The translations under genes were made by a program, and so were the position numbers. 64,000 nt of DNA from Corynebacterium sp. 122RC1. Lineage in GTDB: Bacteria > Actinomycetota > Actinomycetes > Mycobacteriales > Mycobacteriaceae. Shown here piece by piece: positions 18,752 to 27,264 of the stretch (position 1 is its first letter; every line of letters begins with the position of its first letter). The notes under the pieces are model-generated. The model searched no databases, was not told the origin of the DNA, and saw only the letters and a program-made list of their open reading frames with translations. Location of the stretch: positions 62,001 through 126,000 of the forward strand of contig NZ_JANIKD010000001.1 of NCBI RefSeq assembly GCF_024580955.1, in the 5' to 3' direction.

Positions 18752-20134
18752 ATGGTTGAGCGCAGGTTTGAGCCCCAGTTTGAGCCCACAACGTTCCAGC
18801 GTGACCTCCCCGAGTTGTGTGCCGAGGTCCGGGTGGCGCCCTTCCCCAAGCTTGAGGTGGCCGCCTTCAATGAGGACCTCGGGGCACAGCTCGGGATCAG
18901 TGCCACCGAGCTCCTGGAGGCCGTGGAAGGTGCCCAGGGTGTGGCGGTGGCATACGCAGGCCACCAGTTTGGCCAGCTTGTCCCTTCCCTAGGCGATGGC
19001 CGAGCGCTCACCCTGGGTCAATTCCCGCAGGGTCTCAACGGCCAGCCCGCGGAGGTGGGCCTGAAAGGCAGCGGCCGCACCCCGTTTTCCCGCGGCGGCG
19101 ACGGATTGGCAACGCTCGGCCCCATGCTGCGCGAGTACCTCGTCTCCGAGGCCATGCACGCCCTTGGTATCCCCACCACCCGTTCCCTTGCGGTACTCAC
19201 CACCGGCCAGAAGGTGCAGCGCAGGAAAGTGGAACCCGGCGCGGTGTTGGTGCGGGTGGCGGCCTCTCAGGTCCGAGTGGGCACCTTTGAGTTTGTGGCT
19301 ATGCGCTCGCATGAGGTGCTCCAGCGGCTTCTAGGCCACACGTATTCCCTCCTGAGTGGTGCTCCGGGTGAAGCTTCGCATGATGTCTCCCCAGCCGAGC
19401 AGGCAGGTTTTGTGTTTGATCAGGTGGTTCGGCGTCAGGCGGCGTTGGTTGCCCAGTGGATGAAGGTGGGCTTTGTGCATGGGGTGATGAACACGGATAA
19501 CGTGCAGTTGTTCGGCCAGACCATCGACTACGGCCCCTGTGCCTTCCTTGATTCCTACGATCCCGATGCGAAGTTCAGCTCCATCGACACCACGCGGCGC
19601 TACCGCTTCTCCGCGCAGCCCGAGGTGATGGCTTTCAATCTGGCGCGCTTTGCCGAATGCTTGTTGCCCTTCGCCGGCGAGCAGGTGCTGATGGAGCAGC
19701 TTGGCACGTTTCAGCAGCACTTCGATCAGGCGTACCGACGCGCCACCGCCTCCACGTTCGGCGTCTCTGACGGCGCCCTGGCCCAGGAGTTTTTGGACTT
19801 CATGCAGGCCGGCGCGTTGGATTACACGGCCACGGTGCGCGGGCTTGCCGAAGGCATCGTGCCCTCTGGGGTTGAGCAGTGGGAGCAGCGTTGGCGTTGC
19901 CTGGAACCGGACTTCGCGGCGATGCGCCGCTCCAACCCGGTGTATATCCCCCGCAACCACGTGGTGGAGGAGGTGCTCAAGGATGCCGAGCGCGGCGACT
20001 TTGCCCCCTTTGAGCAGGTGTTTGCCAAGGTGACCAACCCCTTTGAGGCGATCACCGAGGATGCGGCGTTGGACCCGCTGGCAGTGGGGCCGGGGCCGGA
20101 TGCCCCAGAGATCATCACCTACTGCGGCACCTAG
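18752..20134 (+). CDS. selO: Protein adenylyltransferase SelO (YdiU)
   Basis: Pseudokinase-fold enzyme that transfers AMP to protein Ser, Thr or Tyr; in E. coli and mitochondria it acts in redox stress. Seen: AYAGHQFGQLVPSLGDGRAL, GLKGSGRTPFSRGGDG, REYLVSEAMHALGIPTTR, HGVMNTDNVQLFGQTIDYG (the DNxxxxGxxxDYG active-site block) and IPRNHVVEEVL near the end. The 460 residues fit the family. ATG start with AAGGTGG two bases upstream. It sits on the opposite strand between cobA and cobB, which are neighbours in M. tuberculosis as I recall, and its stop shares CTAG with the cobB stop. Confidence 0.93.
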   Translation: MVERRFEPQFEPTTFQRDLPELCAEVRVAPFPKLEVAAFNEDLGAQLGISATELLEAVEGAQGVAVAYAGHQFGQLVPSLGDGRALTLGQFPQGLNGQPAEVGLKGSGRTPFSRGGDGLATLGPMLREYLVSEAMHALGIPTTRSLAVLTTGQKVQRRKVEPGAVLVRVAASQVRVGTFEFVAMRSHEVLQRLLGHTYSLLSGAPGEASHDVSPAEQAGFVFDQVVRRQAALVAQWMKVGFVHGVMNTDNVQLFGQTIDYGPCAFLDSYDPDAKFSSIDTTRRYRFSAQPEVMAFNLARFAECLLPFAGEQVLMEQLGTFQQHFDQAYRRATASTFGVSDGALAQEFLDFMQAGALDYTATVRGLAEGIVPSGVEQWEQRWRCLEPDFAAMRRSNPVYIPRNHVVEEVLKDAERGDFAPFEQVFAKVTNPFEAITEDAALDPLAVGPGPDAPEIITYCGT

Positions 20135-21537
20135 CGCCCCACTGGCCCTTCACCAGCTGCGTGGCAGGCCTGGACAAAGCGCCGGATCGCCTGCGGCGTG
20201 GAGGCCGGGTGGACGTGCAGGTAGCTGGCGTGCACGTTGCCCTGGATGAACCCTTCTTGCTTGTTGCTGCCGTCGAAGGCGCGCCAGCCCCACGCCGGGG
20301 CGAAGCCTTCCAAGTGTTGCGCTTCAAGTGCGGTGTGGTGGAATTCGTGGCCTAGGATGCGCTCGCCTTGTTGGTAGAGCAGGGAATCGTGCAGCGCCAC
20401 TGCTTCGCGGTAGCCGAGGGTGAGCCTGCGCCCCATGGCTGCGCTGGTGGGGATGACGCCCAGCATTTCGTGGCCGTCGAGCGCCTCGAGCAGCCACAGC
20501 AGGCCCGCGCATTCCGCGTGGACCGGCATGCCTTCTGCGATGCGTGCGCGCACATGTTCCCGCAGTTGGGTGTTGGCGGCCAATTGTGCGCAGTGTTCCT
20601 CGGGGAATCCACCAGGGATGATTAGCCCAGAACATTCGGGCAGCGGTTCGCTTAGGGGGTCAAAGTCGATCACCTCGGCCCCCGCCGCGCGCAGTAGTTC
20701 CACGTGTTCTGCATAGGTGAAGGAAAATGCCGGCCCGCCGGCCATGGCAATGCGCACACTCCCCTGCGGCAGCGCATTGCCCACCTCCGCCTTGGGGTCC
20801 CAGGCGGGCACCTGCACATCACTGCGTGCGAGTGCCACCAGCGCATCCAGGTCCACGTGCTGGGAAACCATCTGCGCCATGGAGTCCACGGTGTGGGTTA
20901 CCCCGCCGAGCTCTCCTGTGGTCACCAACCCAAGGTGGCGGGAGGGCACCTCGGCGTCATCCACCCTGGGGATCGCGCCGAGCACGGGAATCCCGTAAGC
21001 CTCCACGGCTTGCGTGCACACCTCGGCGTGCCGAGGTGTGCCCACCTTGTTCAAAATCACGCCGGCCACCTGCACTTGGTCGCTGTGGCTGGCAAAGCCA
21101 TGCACCACGGCACCCACAGACTGGCTCATGCCGCGAACATCCACCACCAGCACCACCGGCAGCCCCAACAGCGCTGCAATTTCCGCAGTGGAGCCTTGAG
21201 CCAAGCCCACCTGGTGCTGACCTTGGGCGGGGATGCGGCCGTCGAAAAGCCCCATCACACCCTCCACAACCGCAATGTCCGCGCCCTGCGCACCGTGTGC
21301 ATACATCGGCGTCATGCGTTGCGCGCCGCACATCACGGAGTCCAGGTTGCGGCCCACACCGCCGGCGGCGAGGCCGTGGTAACCAGGGTCGATGTAGTCC
21401 GGGCCCACCTTAAACGGCGCCACCTTCATGGAGGCGGAAAGCGCCCGGATTAAGCCCGTTGCAATTGTGGTTTTCCCTGACCCGGAGCTGGTTGCTGCGA
21501 TCACCACACCGGGAGCAGGGGCCGGCGTGCCTACCAC
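20131..21537 (-). CDS. cobB: Cobyrinate a,c-diamide synthase
   Basis: Amidates the a and c side chains of (hydrogeno)byrinate using glutamine and ATP. Seen: the ATPase part with P-loop-like ATSSGSGKTTIATGL, KVGPDYIDPGYH and VVEGVMGLFDG, and the class-I glutamine amidotransferase part with IIPGGFPEEH, PVHAECAGLLWLLEAL (nucleophile Cys) and a late GNVHASYLHVH. 468 residues, normal. The start is a GTG at 21537 that overlaps the cobO stop by 7 nt, so it follows cobO in the operon. Its 3' end overlaps selO by 4 nt. Confidence 0.94.
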   Translation of the reverse strand: MVGTPAPAPGVVIAATSSGSGKTTIATGLIRALSASMKVAPFKVGPDYIDPGYHGLAAGGVGRNLDSVMCGAQRMTPMYAHGAQGADIAVVEGVMGLFDGRIPAQGQHQVGLAQGSTAEIAALLGLPVVLVVDVRGMSQSVGAVVHGFASHSDQVQVAGVILNKVGTPRHAEVCTQAVEAYGIPVLGAIPRVDDAEVPSRHLGLVTTGELGGVTHTVDSMAQMVSQHVDLDALVALARSDVQVPAWDPKAEVGNALPQGSVRIAMAGGPAFSFTYAEHVELLRAAGAEVIDFDPLSEPLPECSGLIIPGGFPEEHCAQLAANTQLREHVRARIAEGMPVHAECAGLLWLLEALDGHEMLGVIPTSAAMGRRLTLGYREAVALHDSLLYQQGERILGHEFHHTALEAQHLEGFAPAWGWRAFDGSNKQEGFIQGNVHASYLHVHPASTPQAIRRFVQACHAAGEGPVGR

Positions 21538-22151
21538 TCGATGCCCTTTTGCCCCTTGCGACCCTGGTCCATTGGGTGCTTGATTTTTGTCATTTCCGTG
21601 ACCAGATCCGCCACCTCAATGAGTTTGGGGTCTGCGTTTCGGCCGGTAATTACCACATGCTGAGTACCGGGACGGTTGCGCAGGGTGTCCGCTACATCAT
21701 CCACGTCGATCCAGCCCCACTTGATCGGGTAGGTGAATTCGTCGAGCACATAGAAGTCATGGGCCTCATCAGCCAGGCGGCGCTTAATTTCCTCCCAGCC
21801 TTCGCGGGCATCGCGGGCGTGGTCTTCCTCGGTTCCGGCTTTCTTGGACCAACTCCAGCCCTCACCCATTTTGTGCCACTCAACGGCGCCGCCCTCGCCG
21901 GTCTGTTCATGCAGCTCACCGAGGCGCTTGAACACGCTTTCCTCCCCCACGCGCCACTTGGCGGACTTCACAAACTGGAATACCCCCACGTTCATGCCCT
22001 GGTTCCAAGCGCGCATGGCCATCCCGAACGCGGCGGTGGACTTCCCCTTCCCCTCACCGGTATGCACTGCGGTGATGGGCAGCAGGCGGCGCTGCCTGGT
22101 GGTGAGCCCGTCGTTTGGGATGTTTGCCGGATCAACCTTACCTTGAGGCAC
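21531..22151 (-). CDS. cobO: Cob(I)yrinic acid a,c-diamide adenosyltransferase
   Basis: CobO/BtuR-type ATP:corrinoid adenosyltransferase. Seen: HTGEGKGKSTAAFGMAMRA (P-loop at residues ~32-38), GVFQFVKSAKW, FYVLDEFTYPIKWGWID, HVVITGRNADP and VTEMTKIKHP, all diagnostic. The frame is open upstream to 22343, but GTG 22151 with GGAAGG upstream gives 206 residues, the usual length, and the first residues (VPQGKVDPANIPNDGLTTRQ) resemble family starts. Overlaps cobB by 7 nt; downstream of the chlI/chlD pair. Confidence 0.93.
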   Translation of the reverse strand: MPQGKVDPANIPNDGLTTRQRRLLPITAVHTGEGKGKSTAAFGMAMRAWNQGMNVGVFQFVKSAKWRVGEESVFKRLGELHEQTGEGGAVEWHKMGEGWSWSKKAGTEEDHARDAREGWEEIKRRLADEAHDFYVLDEFTYPIKWGWIDVDDVADTLRNRPGTQHVVITGRNADPKLIEVADLVTEMTKIKHPMDQGRKGQKGIEW

Positions 22152-22212
22152 GCTGCCACTACCTTCCTGTTCTACTGAAGCTCTCGCACAAATACGGTAC
22201 CAGCGGCCGGCG

Positions 22213-22978
22213 CTAGAGCGCGCGCACCACATCGGCCACCGCGTCCGCGGAAAGCTCCTCCAAACGCACGCAAGGCGCCCCGAGCTGCACCGCAAGCTCC
22301 CGGGCAAGCCCCAGGCGGACCCTGCCCTGGGCTTCGCAGTCAATCACGACGCTGCCAAGGTCTGCTTCTCCCGCAAGTCTCCTCGCGGCCTCCCGCGCCC
22401 CTGCCATTCCGGCTCCTGCGGTGGCGCGGCCGTCGGAAAGCAGCACCATGATTCCCCTGCGGCCGGGTTCTTTGCGCGCTTGGCGGGTGAACACCTGGTG
22501 CGCCATCACCAGCCCCTCGGCAAGCGGGGTGCGCCCGCCGGTGGCTACTTCTTTCAGGCGTTTCACCGCTACGTCCACGGAGCCGGTGGGTGGGAGGATG
22601 AGTTCCGGGGCTGCGCCGCGGACGCTGATCACCGCCACTTTGTCGCGGCGCTGGTAGGCATCCTGCAGGAGGCTGAGCACCGCTCCGGTGACTGTTGCAA
22701 GGCGATCTTTCGCCGCCATGGACCCCGATGAGTCCACCACGAACACGATGAGGTTCGATTCCCGCCCTGCGCGCAGTGCCCCACGCAGATCCTGCGGTGT
22801 GAGTTGGAGCATACCCTGGTCAATCGCGGCCCCGCGTTCGGCGGCGGCGAGCACACTACCCACCAGGTGTATGCCGTGGCCCTGGGTGATGGCGCGGACG
22901 TTGGCGCCGTGGGAGGAGTAGGCCTTGGAGCGCCTACCTGGTATTCCCTGCTGGCCCATTCCCGCGCGGCGCAGCGGG
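22213..22978 (-). CDS. chlD: Magnesium-chelatase-like VWA part, split from chlI by a frameshift
   Basis: C-terminal half of a ChlI-ChlD-type protein. Seen: [19 protein letters not shown] linker, then a von Willebrand A domain with the MIDAS residues in [26 protein letters not shown] and [10 protein letters not shown]. No convincing start codon with a ribosome binding site lies at its beginning (ATGs at 22959 and 23025 lack one). It reads in the +1 frame relative to chlI. Removing one base from the GGG at 22976-22978 joins the two into one protein of about 620 residues whose junction ([12 protein letters not shown]) matches the fused family, such as M. tuberculosis Rv2850c as I remember it. 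The left boundary given is the inferred frameshift site. Confidence 0.75.
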
Positions 22979-24088
22979 CGCAGTGCGAAAGGGGGCGCCG
23001 AGCTCGGCGCGACCCCCTTGACCATCGGACTGCCCATCAGACTGCCCATCGAACTGCGTCTGGGGTGACTCCGGTGCTTGGTCTTCCCCGTTGGTTTCCG
23101 GTGCCGTCTCTGGATCGGTGTCAGAATCGGGGCCAGAATCGGGGATGTCGCGCTGCGCTTGGTCCAGGGTGTCTTCGAGCTGTTGTTGGTCAAGACCCGG
23201 CTCATCAAAGGGATCGCGGCGGCGACGGTGCGGCAGCGCGAGTTCGGCTGCCACCTTGATGTCCTGGTCCTCCACTGCGTCAGCACCGCGCCATGCGGCG
23301 TGGGCGATGGCGGTGCGGGCGATCACCAGGTCTGCACGCATGCCGTCCACGTCAAAAGCGGCGCAGATGTGTGCGATGCGCATAAGGCTGGTGTCGCTCA
23401 GCACAACCTTTTCTACCTGGGCTTTTGCCTGGCGGATCTGCTGCGCGATCTGCTCCGTTTGTTCCGCGTAGCTGTGCGCGAAGCCGTTCGGATCTGCTTC
23501 AAAGGCGAGCCTCCTGCGGATGATCTCTGCCCGCACCTGCACGTCTTTGCTGCCTGCCACGTCCACGGCCAAGCCGAAGCGGTCCAAAAGCTGCGGGCGT
23601 AGCTCGCCTTCCTCAGGGTTCATGGTGCCCACCAGCACAAAGCTCGCGGGGGTGGTGTGGGAGATGCCGTCGCGCTCCACGGTGACCTGCCCGGTGGCCG
23701 CGGCGTCCAGGAGAGCATCCACCAGGTGGTCGGCGAGCAGGTTCACCTCATCAACGTAGAGCACACCTCCGTCTGCCTGGGACAGGAGACCTGGGTTAAA
23801 GGTAGCCTTGCCGGTGGTGAGCACCGTTTCCATGTCGATACTGCCCACCACACGGTCCTCGGTCGCACCGATGGGCAGGTTCACTAGCGGTGCGCCATCC
23901 AGGAGCGCTGCGAAGGCGCGGACCGTGGTGGTTTTGGCCGTGCCCTTTTCCCCACGAATCACCACGCCCCCGATCCCTGGGGTGATGGCGTTGAGGATCA
24001 GCGCCAACTGAAGCTGATCCTGACCAACCACCGCCGGAAATGGGAACGAGGGCTTGGTGCGTGAGGCTCCGGCTGTGGGCGTACTCAA
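22934..24088 (-). CDS. chlI: Magnesium-chelatase-like AAA+ ATPase part
   Basis: MoxR/ChlI-type AAA+ ATPase, probably partner of a CobN-like cobaltochelatase or of a related metal insertion step, since it precedes cobO and cobB. Seen: [19 protein letters not shown] (Walker A), [20 protein letters not shown] (Walker B), [20 protein letters not shown] (sensor 1 and arginine finger), and lid helices with SFVLV and [17 protein letters not shown]. After residue ~300 an acidic tail contains [13 protein letters not shown], coded by three 12-bp repeats. The last 16 residues before the stop at 22934 look like out-of-frame sequence after a one-base insertion. TTG start with AGGAG 10 nt upstream. Confidence 0.85.
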   Translation of the reverse strand: MSTPTAGASRTKPSFPFPAVVGQDQLQLALILNAITPGIGGVVIRGEKGTAKTTTVRAFAALLDGAPLVNLPIGATEDRVVGSIDMETVLTTGKATFNPGLLSQADGGVLYVDEVNLLADHLVDALLDAAATGQVTVERDGISHTTPASFVLVGTMNPEEGELRPQLLDRFGLAVDVAGSKDVQVRAEIIRRRLAFEADPNGFAHSYAEQTEQIAQQIRQAKAQVEKVVLSDTSLMRIAHICAAFDVDGMRADLVIARTAIAHAAWRGADAVEDQDIKVAAELALPHRRRRDPFDEPGLDQQQLEDTLDQAQRDIPDSGPDSDTDPETAPETNGEDQAPESPQTQFDGQSDGQSDGQGGRAELGAPFRTAPAAPRGNGPAGNTR

Positions 24089-24159
24089 CTCGGCTCAACT
24101 CCTAGGTGCATTGGATTCCTTTAAGTGGCAACAAGTGCCGAACAATGCACCCTAGGGTA

Positions 24160-25656
24160 CTACTTCTCCAACTCGAGGGTCTTTTGGGTGTACTCCCACA
24201 TTTCCTCAAACAGCTTCTTGTTGGTTGCCAACTTGATGCCGTAGGAGGGGACCATTTCCTTGATCTTGTCGCCCCACACCACCATGTGGTCACCGAAGCA
24301 ACGCTCCAGGAGTTCCACCATTGCCGCTGGTGCAATGGAGGCGCCTGGGGATGCACCCAGCAGACCTGCGATGGTGCCGTCTGCAGAGTTGATGAGCGAG
24401 GTACCAAAGGCCAGTGTGGAGAAGCTTGGGCCGGCCACTGGCTGGATCGCCTGGACGCGCTGACCGGCAACGACAAGCTCCCAGTCCTCATCCTTGGCGT
24501 TTGGCATGTACTCGCGCAGGGTCTCCATGCGGGCTGCCTGGTCCTTGACCACCTCGGTGATGAGGTACTTGGTCAAGCCCATTTCCTGTACACCCACGCC
24601 GACGTAGGACAGGAGGTTCGATGGGCGGATGGACTTAAACAGGTCAAAGTAGGTGCCGGTCTTGAGGAACTTCGGAGTCCACCCAGCGTAAGGGCCGAAC
24701 AGCAGGCCCTTCTTGCCGTCGATCACGCGGGTATCCAGGTGTGGCACGGACATTGGTGGAGCATCCACAGATGCCTGCCCGTACACCTTTGCCGCGTGGC
24801 GCTCAATGATCTCCTCATTGGTGCAGCGCAGCCACATGCCGGAAACCGGGAAGCCACCCCAGCCACGAATTTCTGGGATTCCGGATTTCTGCAGTAGTGG
24901 GAGTGCCATGCCGCCCGCACCCACGAACACGAACTTGGCGCGCACCACCTGGGTATCTCCGGTGTGTACGTTCTTCACGGTGATCTTCCAACGGGCGCCG
25001 TCGCGCTGGAGGTTCTTCACCTCATGGCCGTAGCGGATCTCGGTACCCTCGCGCTCAGCAGCCGCCAAGAACTGCTTGGTTTGTGCACCGTAGTTGATGT
25101 CCGTACCGGCGTCAGTCCAGGAAGCGGCAACGGGCTCGTGTGGGGAACGCCCTTCCCCCATCAGCGGCAGGAGCTTGGTGAACTCCTCTCGGTCATCGGT
25201 GTACTGCATGTTCGGGAACAGCGGGTGGTTCTCTAGAGCCTCGAAGCGCTTCTTAATGTAGGCAACCTGCTGTTCACCACGGCCAAAGGAAACGTGCGGA
25301 ACCGGGTTGATCCATTCTCGTGGATTGGGAAGTACGCCTTGGTTCACCTGGTAGGACCAGAACTGGCGCGACATCTGGAACTTCTCATTCACGCCCACGG
25401 CCTTGGCAATATCAATCTTGCCGTTGACCTCTGGGGTGTAATTGAGCTCGCAAAGAGCCGAGTGGCCGGTGCCTGCGTTGTTCCATGGGGAGGAAGACTC
25501 TTCTGCGGGGGCGTCCAGGCGCTCGAAGACGATCTGCGACCAGTTTGGCTCCAGGGTACGAAGCATCGCTCCCAGGGTGGCGCTCATAATGCCGGCGCCG
25601 ATGAGGGCAACATCGACCTCATCAATCACGTGCTGCGGTTTCTTGGAATCTGACAT
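24160..25656 (-). CDS. mqo: Malate:quinone oxidoreductase
   Basis: FAD-dependent peripheral membrane enzyme that oxidises malate to oxaloacetate and passes electrons to menaquinone; it is the main malate-oxidising TCA enzyme in corynebacteria. The 498-residue product shows the FAD-binding start VDVALIGAGIMSATLGAML, SSPWNNAGTGHSALCELNY, PHVSFGRGEQQVAY, SWTDAGTDINYG and GLLGASPGASIAPAAMVELL. ATG 25656 with AAGGAAG seven bases upstream; the in-frame TTG two codons earlier is less likely. A 552-bp upstream region with several dyads suggests complex control. Confidence 0.96.
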   Translation of the reverse strand: MSDSKKPQHVIDEVDVALIGAGIMSATLGAMLRTLEPNWSQIVFERLDAPAEESSSPWNNAGTGHSALCELNYTPEVNGKIDIAKAVGVNEKFQMSRQFWSYQVNQGVLPNPREWINPVPHVSFGRGEQQVAYIKKRFEALENHPLFPNMQYTDDREEFTKLLPLMGEGRSPHEPVAASWTDAGTDINYGAQTKQFLAAAEREGTEIRYGHEVKNLQRDGARWKITVKNVHTGDTQVVRAKFVFVGAGGMALPLLQKSGIPEIRGWGGFPVSGMWLRCTNEEIIERHAAKVYGQASVDAPPMSVPHLDTRVIDGKKGLLFGPYAGWTPKFLKTGTYFDLFKSIRPSNLLSYVGVGVQEMGLTKYLITEVVKDQAARMETLREYMPNAKDEDWELVVAGQRVQAIQPVAGPSFSTLAFGTSLINSADGTIAGLLGASPGASIAPAAMVELLERCFGDHMVVWGDKIKEMVPSYGIKLATNKKLFEEMWEYTQKTLELEK

Positions 25657-26208
25657 GTTCAAACTTCCTTGAATCTTCCGTTTTTTGGTTTTCCCAATGT
25701 GCTTTATGAACTGTTTACGTCAATCCGCGGAAGCTGTTCCTGCGGCAGGAGACATGAAAATCCATGGAAAGCATGGTGAAATTCATGCTACGCCGTGCCA
25801 TCCTGAAAATTGCAACGGCCCACAACAATTTTGTTGATAGGTACGCTTTTTCCGAGTTTTGACCCCCATATTGGTGTAAAAACGCGCCCAAGCACCACTT
25901 TCACACCAAAACCCCACCGCCGGAAGCTCGGCAGAACCTACACAACACCTACAGAACACAGGCTGCCATGCACCCGATGGGGAGTGACGGGAAAACAAAA
26001 TTCACAACGGTTCACTTTACGCCGATTTCATTTTCCCAGTACACAGAATTCACCTCCCCTCCCCCAAATACCCAGTATTCCAAGCATTCTCGCGAGCATC
26101 CCCACCCCCTACCGCCACCCCCACTTACTGAACTCTCAGGCTGAGATTCCGCACAAGGCTCTGCGCTGGTGCGGTGGACGTCGGACTGCTCCCCTGAAGC
26201 CGACTAGC
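25657..26208. other. 552-bp divergent intergenic region, mqo/hydrolase
   Basis: No gene seen; an upstream extension of the hydrolase frame is C-rich and looks non-coding. On the mqo side there is TTGACG (possible -35, minus strand, near 25717-25722), an odd palindrome TCCTGCGGCAGGA (25738-25750), a 35-bp imperfect dyad with CATGAA/TTCATG and CCATG/CATGG arms (25753-25787) and CAACAA-TT-TTGTTG (25823-25836). On the hydrolase side two stems lie just before its ATG: CCGCAC/GTGCGG (26149-26154 with 26169-26174) and GTCGG/CCGAC (26180-26184 with 26200-26204). These are operator or leader candidates; no regulator can be named from the sequence. Confidence 0.5.
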
Positions 26209-27264
26209 ATGTCCTTCATGGACCTCGCTGATCACAACCTCACCTGGAGGCCAGACATCCTGGGTGCAGATTACGCGTGCACCACCTTGGAGCTTCGCAC
26301 TTCTCCGCAAGACCTTGGACCGCTCACCGAACCCAGCGCCGCCCGGGCGGTATTGGTTCGCCACCGCCCCGCGGCCCTGGATGCACCCGCGGTGCTGTGG
26401 ATCCACGGCATGACGGATTACTTCTTCCACACTCACGTTGCCGAGCACCTTCACGCGCTGGGTTACGCCACCTACGGCATTGACCTGCGCCGCTGCGGCC
26501 GAGCCCACCGCGAGGGGCAATTGTGGCACTACACCGCGGACGTCGATGTGTACTTTGAGGAGCTCACCCAGGCGCTGGAAATCATCCTCGCCACCCATCC
26601 CACCGTGGTACCCATCGGACACTCCACCGGTGGTCTCATTGCTGCCCGCTGGGTGGCGTGGCTGCGCGAACATCGGCCTGAACTCCATGCACGCATTCCT
26701 TCCCTGGTGCTCAACAGCCCGTGGCTGGACATGCACGGCCCAACCCTCGGCGTGCGTGCCTCCATCCCCGTGGTGCTCTCCGTGGGCAAGCGCAACCCTG
26801 GGCGCCTGCTTCCCGTTGGAAGGTCAGAGTTTTATGGCCGCTCGCTACACAAAGACCACCAGGGCCAGTGGGAGTATGACCTCACCTTGAAGCCCCTGGG
26901 TGGGCATAAGAAGTACTTTGGCTGGCTACGCAGCGTGATCTTGGCGCAAGAGGGCATTCACCGCGGCACAGTGGATTGCGAGGTACCGGTACTCACTTTG
27001 TGCTCGGACCGCTCCATTGACTCCAAAACCACCAACAGCGCCACCCCGCACACCCACGGTGACGCCGTCTTGGACACCCTGCAAATCCGGTCCCGCAGCC
27101 CAATGCTGAGCCACAGCGTCAGCGTAGAGGCAATCCGCAACGCCGGGCACGACGTATTCCTCTCCGATCCCGAGCCGCTACGCCAAGCGTTCGCGCACCT
27201 TGACCGCTGGCTAGCAGCCACCGCCCCAGAACCCAACAACTCCCAAAAAGGACTCCCCCAATGA
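26209..27264 (+). CDS. Alpha/beta hydrolase, lysophospholipase-like
   Basis: Serine hydrolase of 351 residues. Seen: WIHGMTDYFFHTHVAEHLH (oxyanion region), GIDLRRCGRA, the nucleophile elbow PIGHSTGGLIAARW with the catalytic Ser, and a late NAGHDVFLSDPEPL with the probable catalytic His; an Asp in LTLCSDRSID may complete the triad. It resembles the monoacylglycerol lipase/lysophospholipase (PldB) group, but the substrate is unknown. The start is probably ATG 26209 (or ATG 26218); neither has a strong ribosome binding site, and two hairpins lie just upstream. It overlaps mtr by ATGA, so the pair is coupled. A hydrolase stands at this position in mycobacteria too, as I recall. Confidence 0.8.
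   Translation: MSFMDLADHNLTWRPDILGADYACTTLELRTSPQDLGPLTEPSAARAVLVRHRPAALDAPAVLWIHGMTDYFFHTHVAEHLHALGYATYGIDLRRCGRAHREGQLWHYTADVDVYFEELTQALEIILATHPTVVPIGHSTGGLIAARWVAWLREHRPELHARIPSLVLNSPWLDMHGPTLGVRASIPVVLSVGKRNPGRLLPVGRSEFYGRSLHKDHQGQWEYDLTLKPLGGHKKYFGWLRSVILAQEGIHRGTVDCEVPVLTLCSDRSIDSKTTNSATPHTHGDAVLDTLQIRSRSPMLSHSVSVEAIRNAGHDVFLSDPEPLRQAFAHLDRWLAATAPEPNNSQKGLPQ

Noticed and set aside
20131..24159. A cobalamin riboswitch expected near cobA/cobB/cobO/chlI
   Set aside because: Gaps upstream of cobO, chlI and cobA are only about 60-70 bp and hold no B12-box-like sequence.
26135..26175. CTGAGAT in GGCTGAGATTCC looked like part of a TPP riboswitch before the hydrolase
   Set aside because: The partner element (CCTGATCTGG-like) and the rest of the aptamer are missing.
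25810..26208. The hydrolase frame stays open for 133 codons upstream of the chosen start
   Set aside because: The extension is Pro/Thr/Ser-rich from C-runs, has no family similarity and contains dyads typical of a control region.
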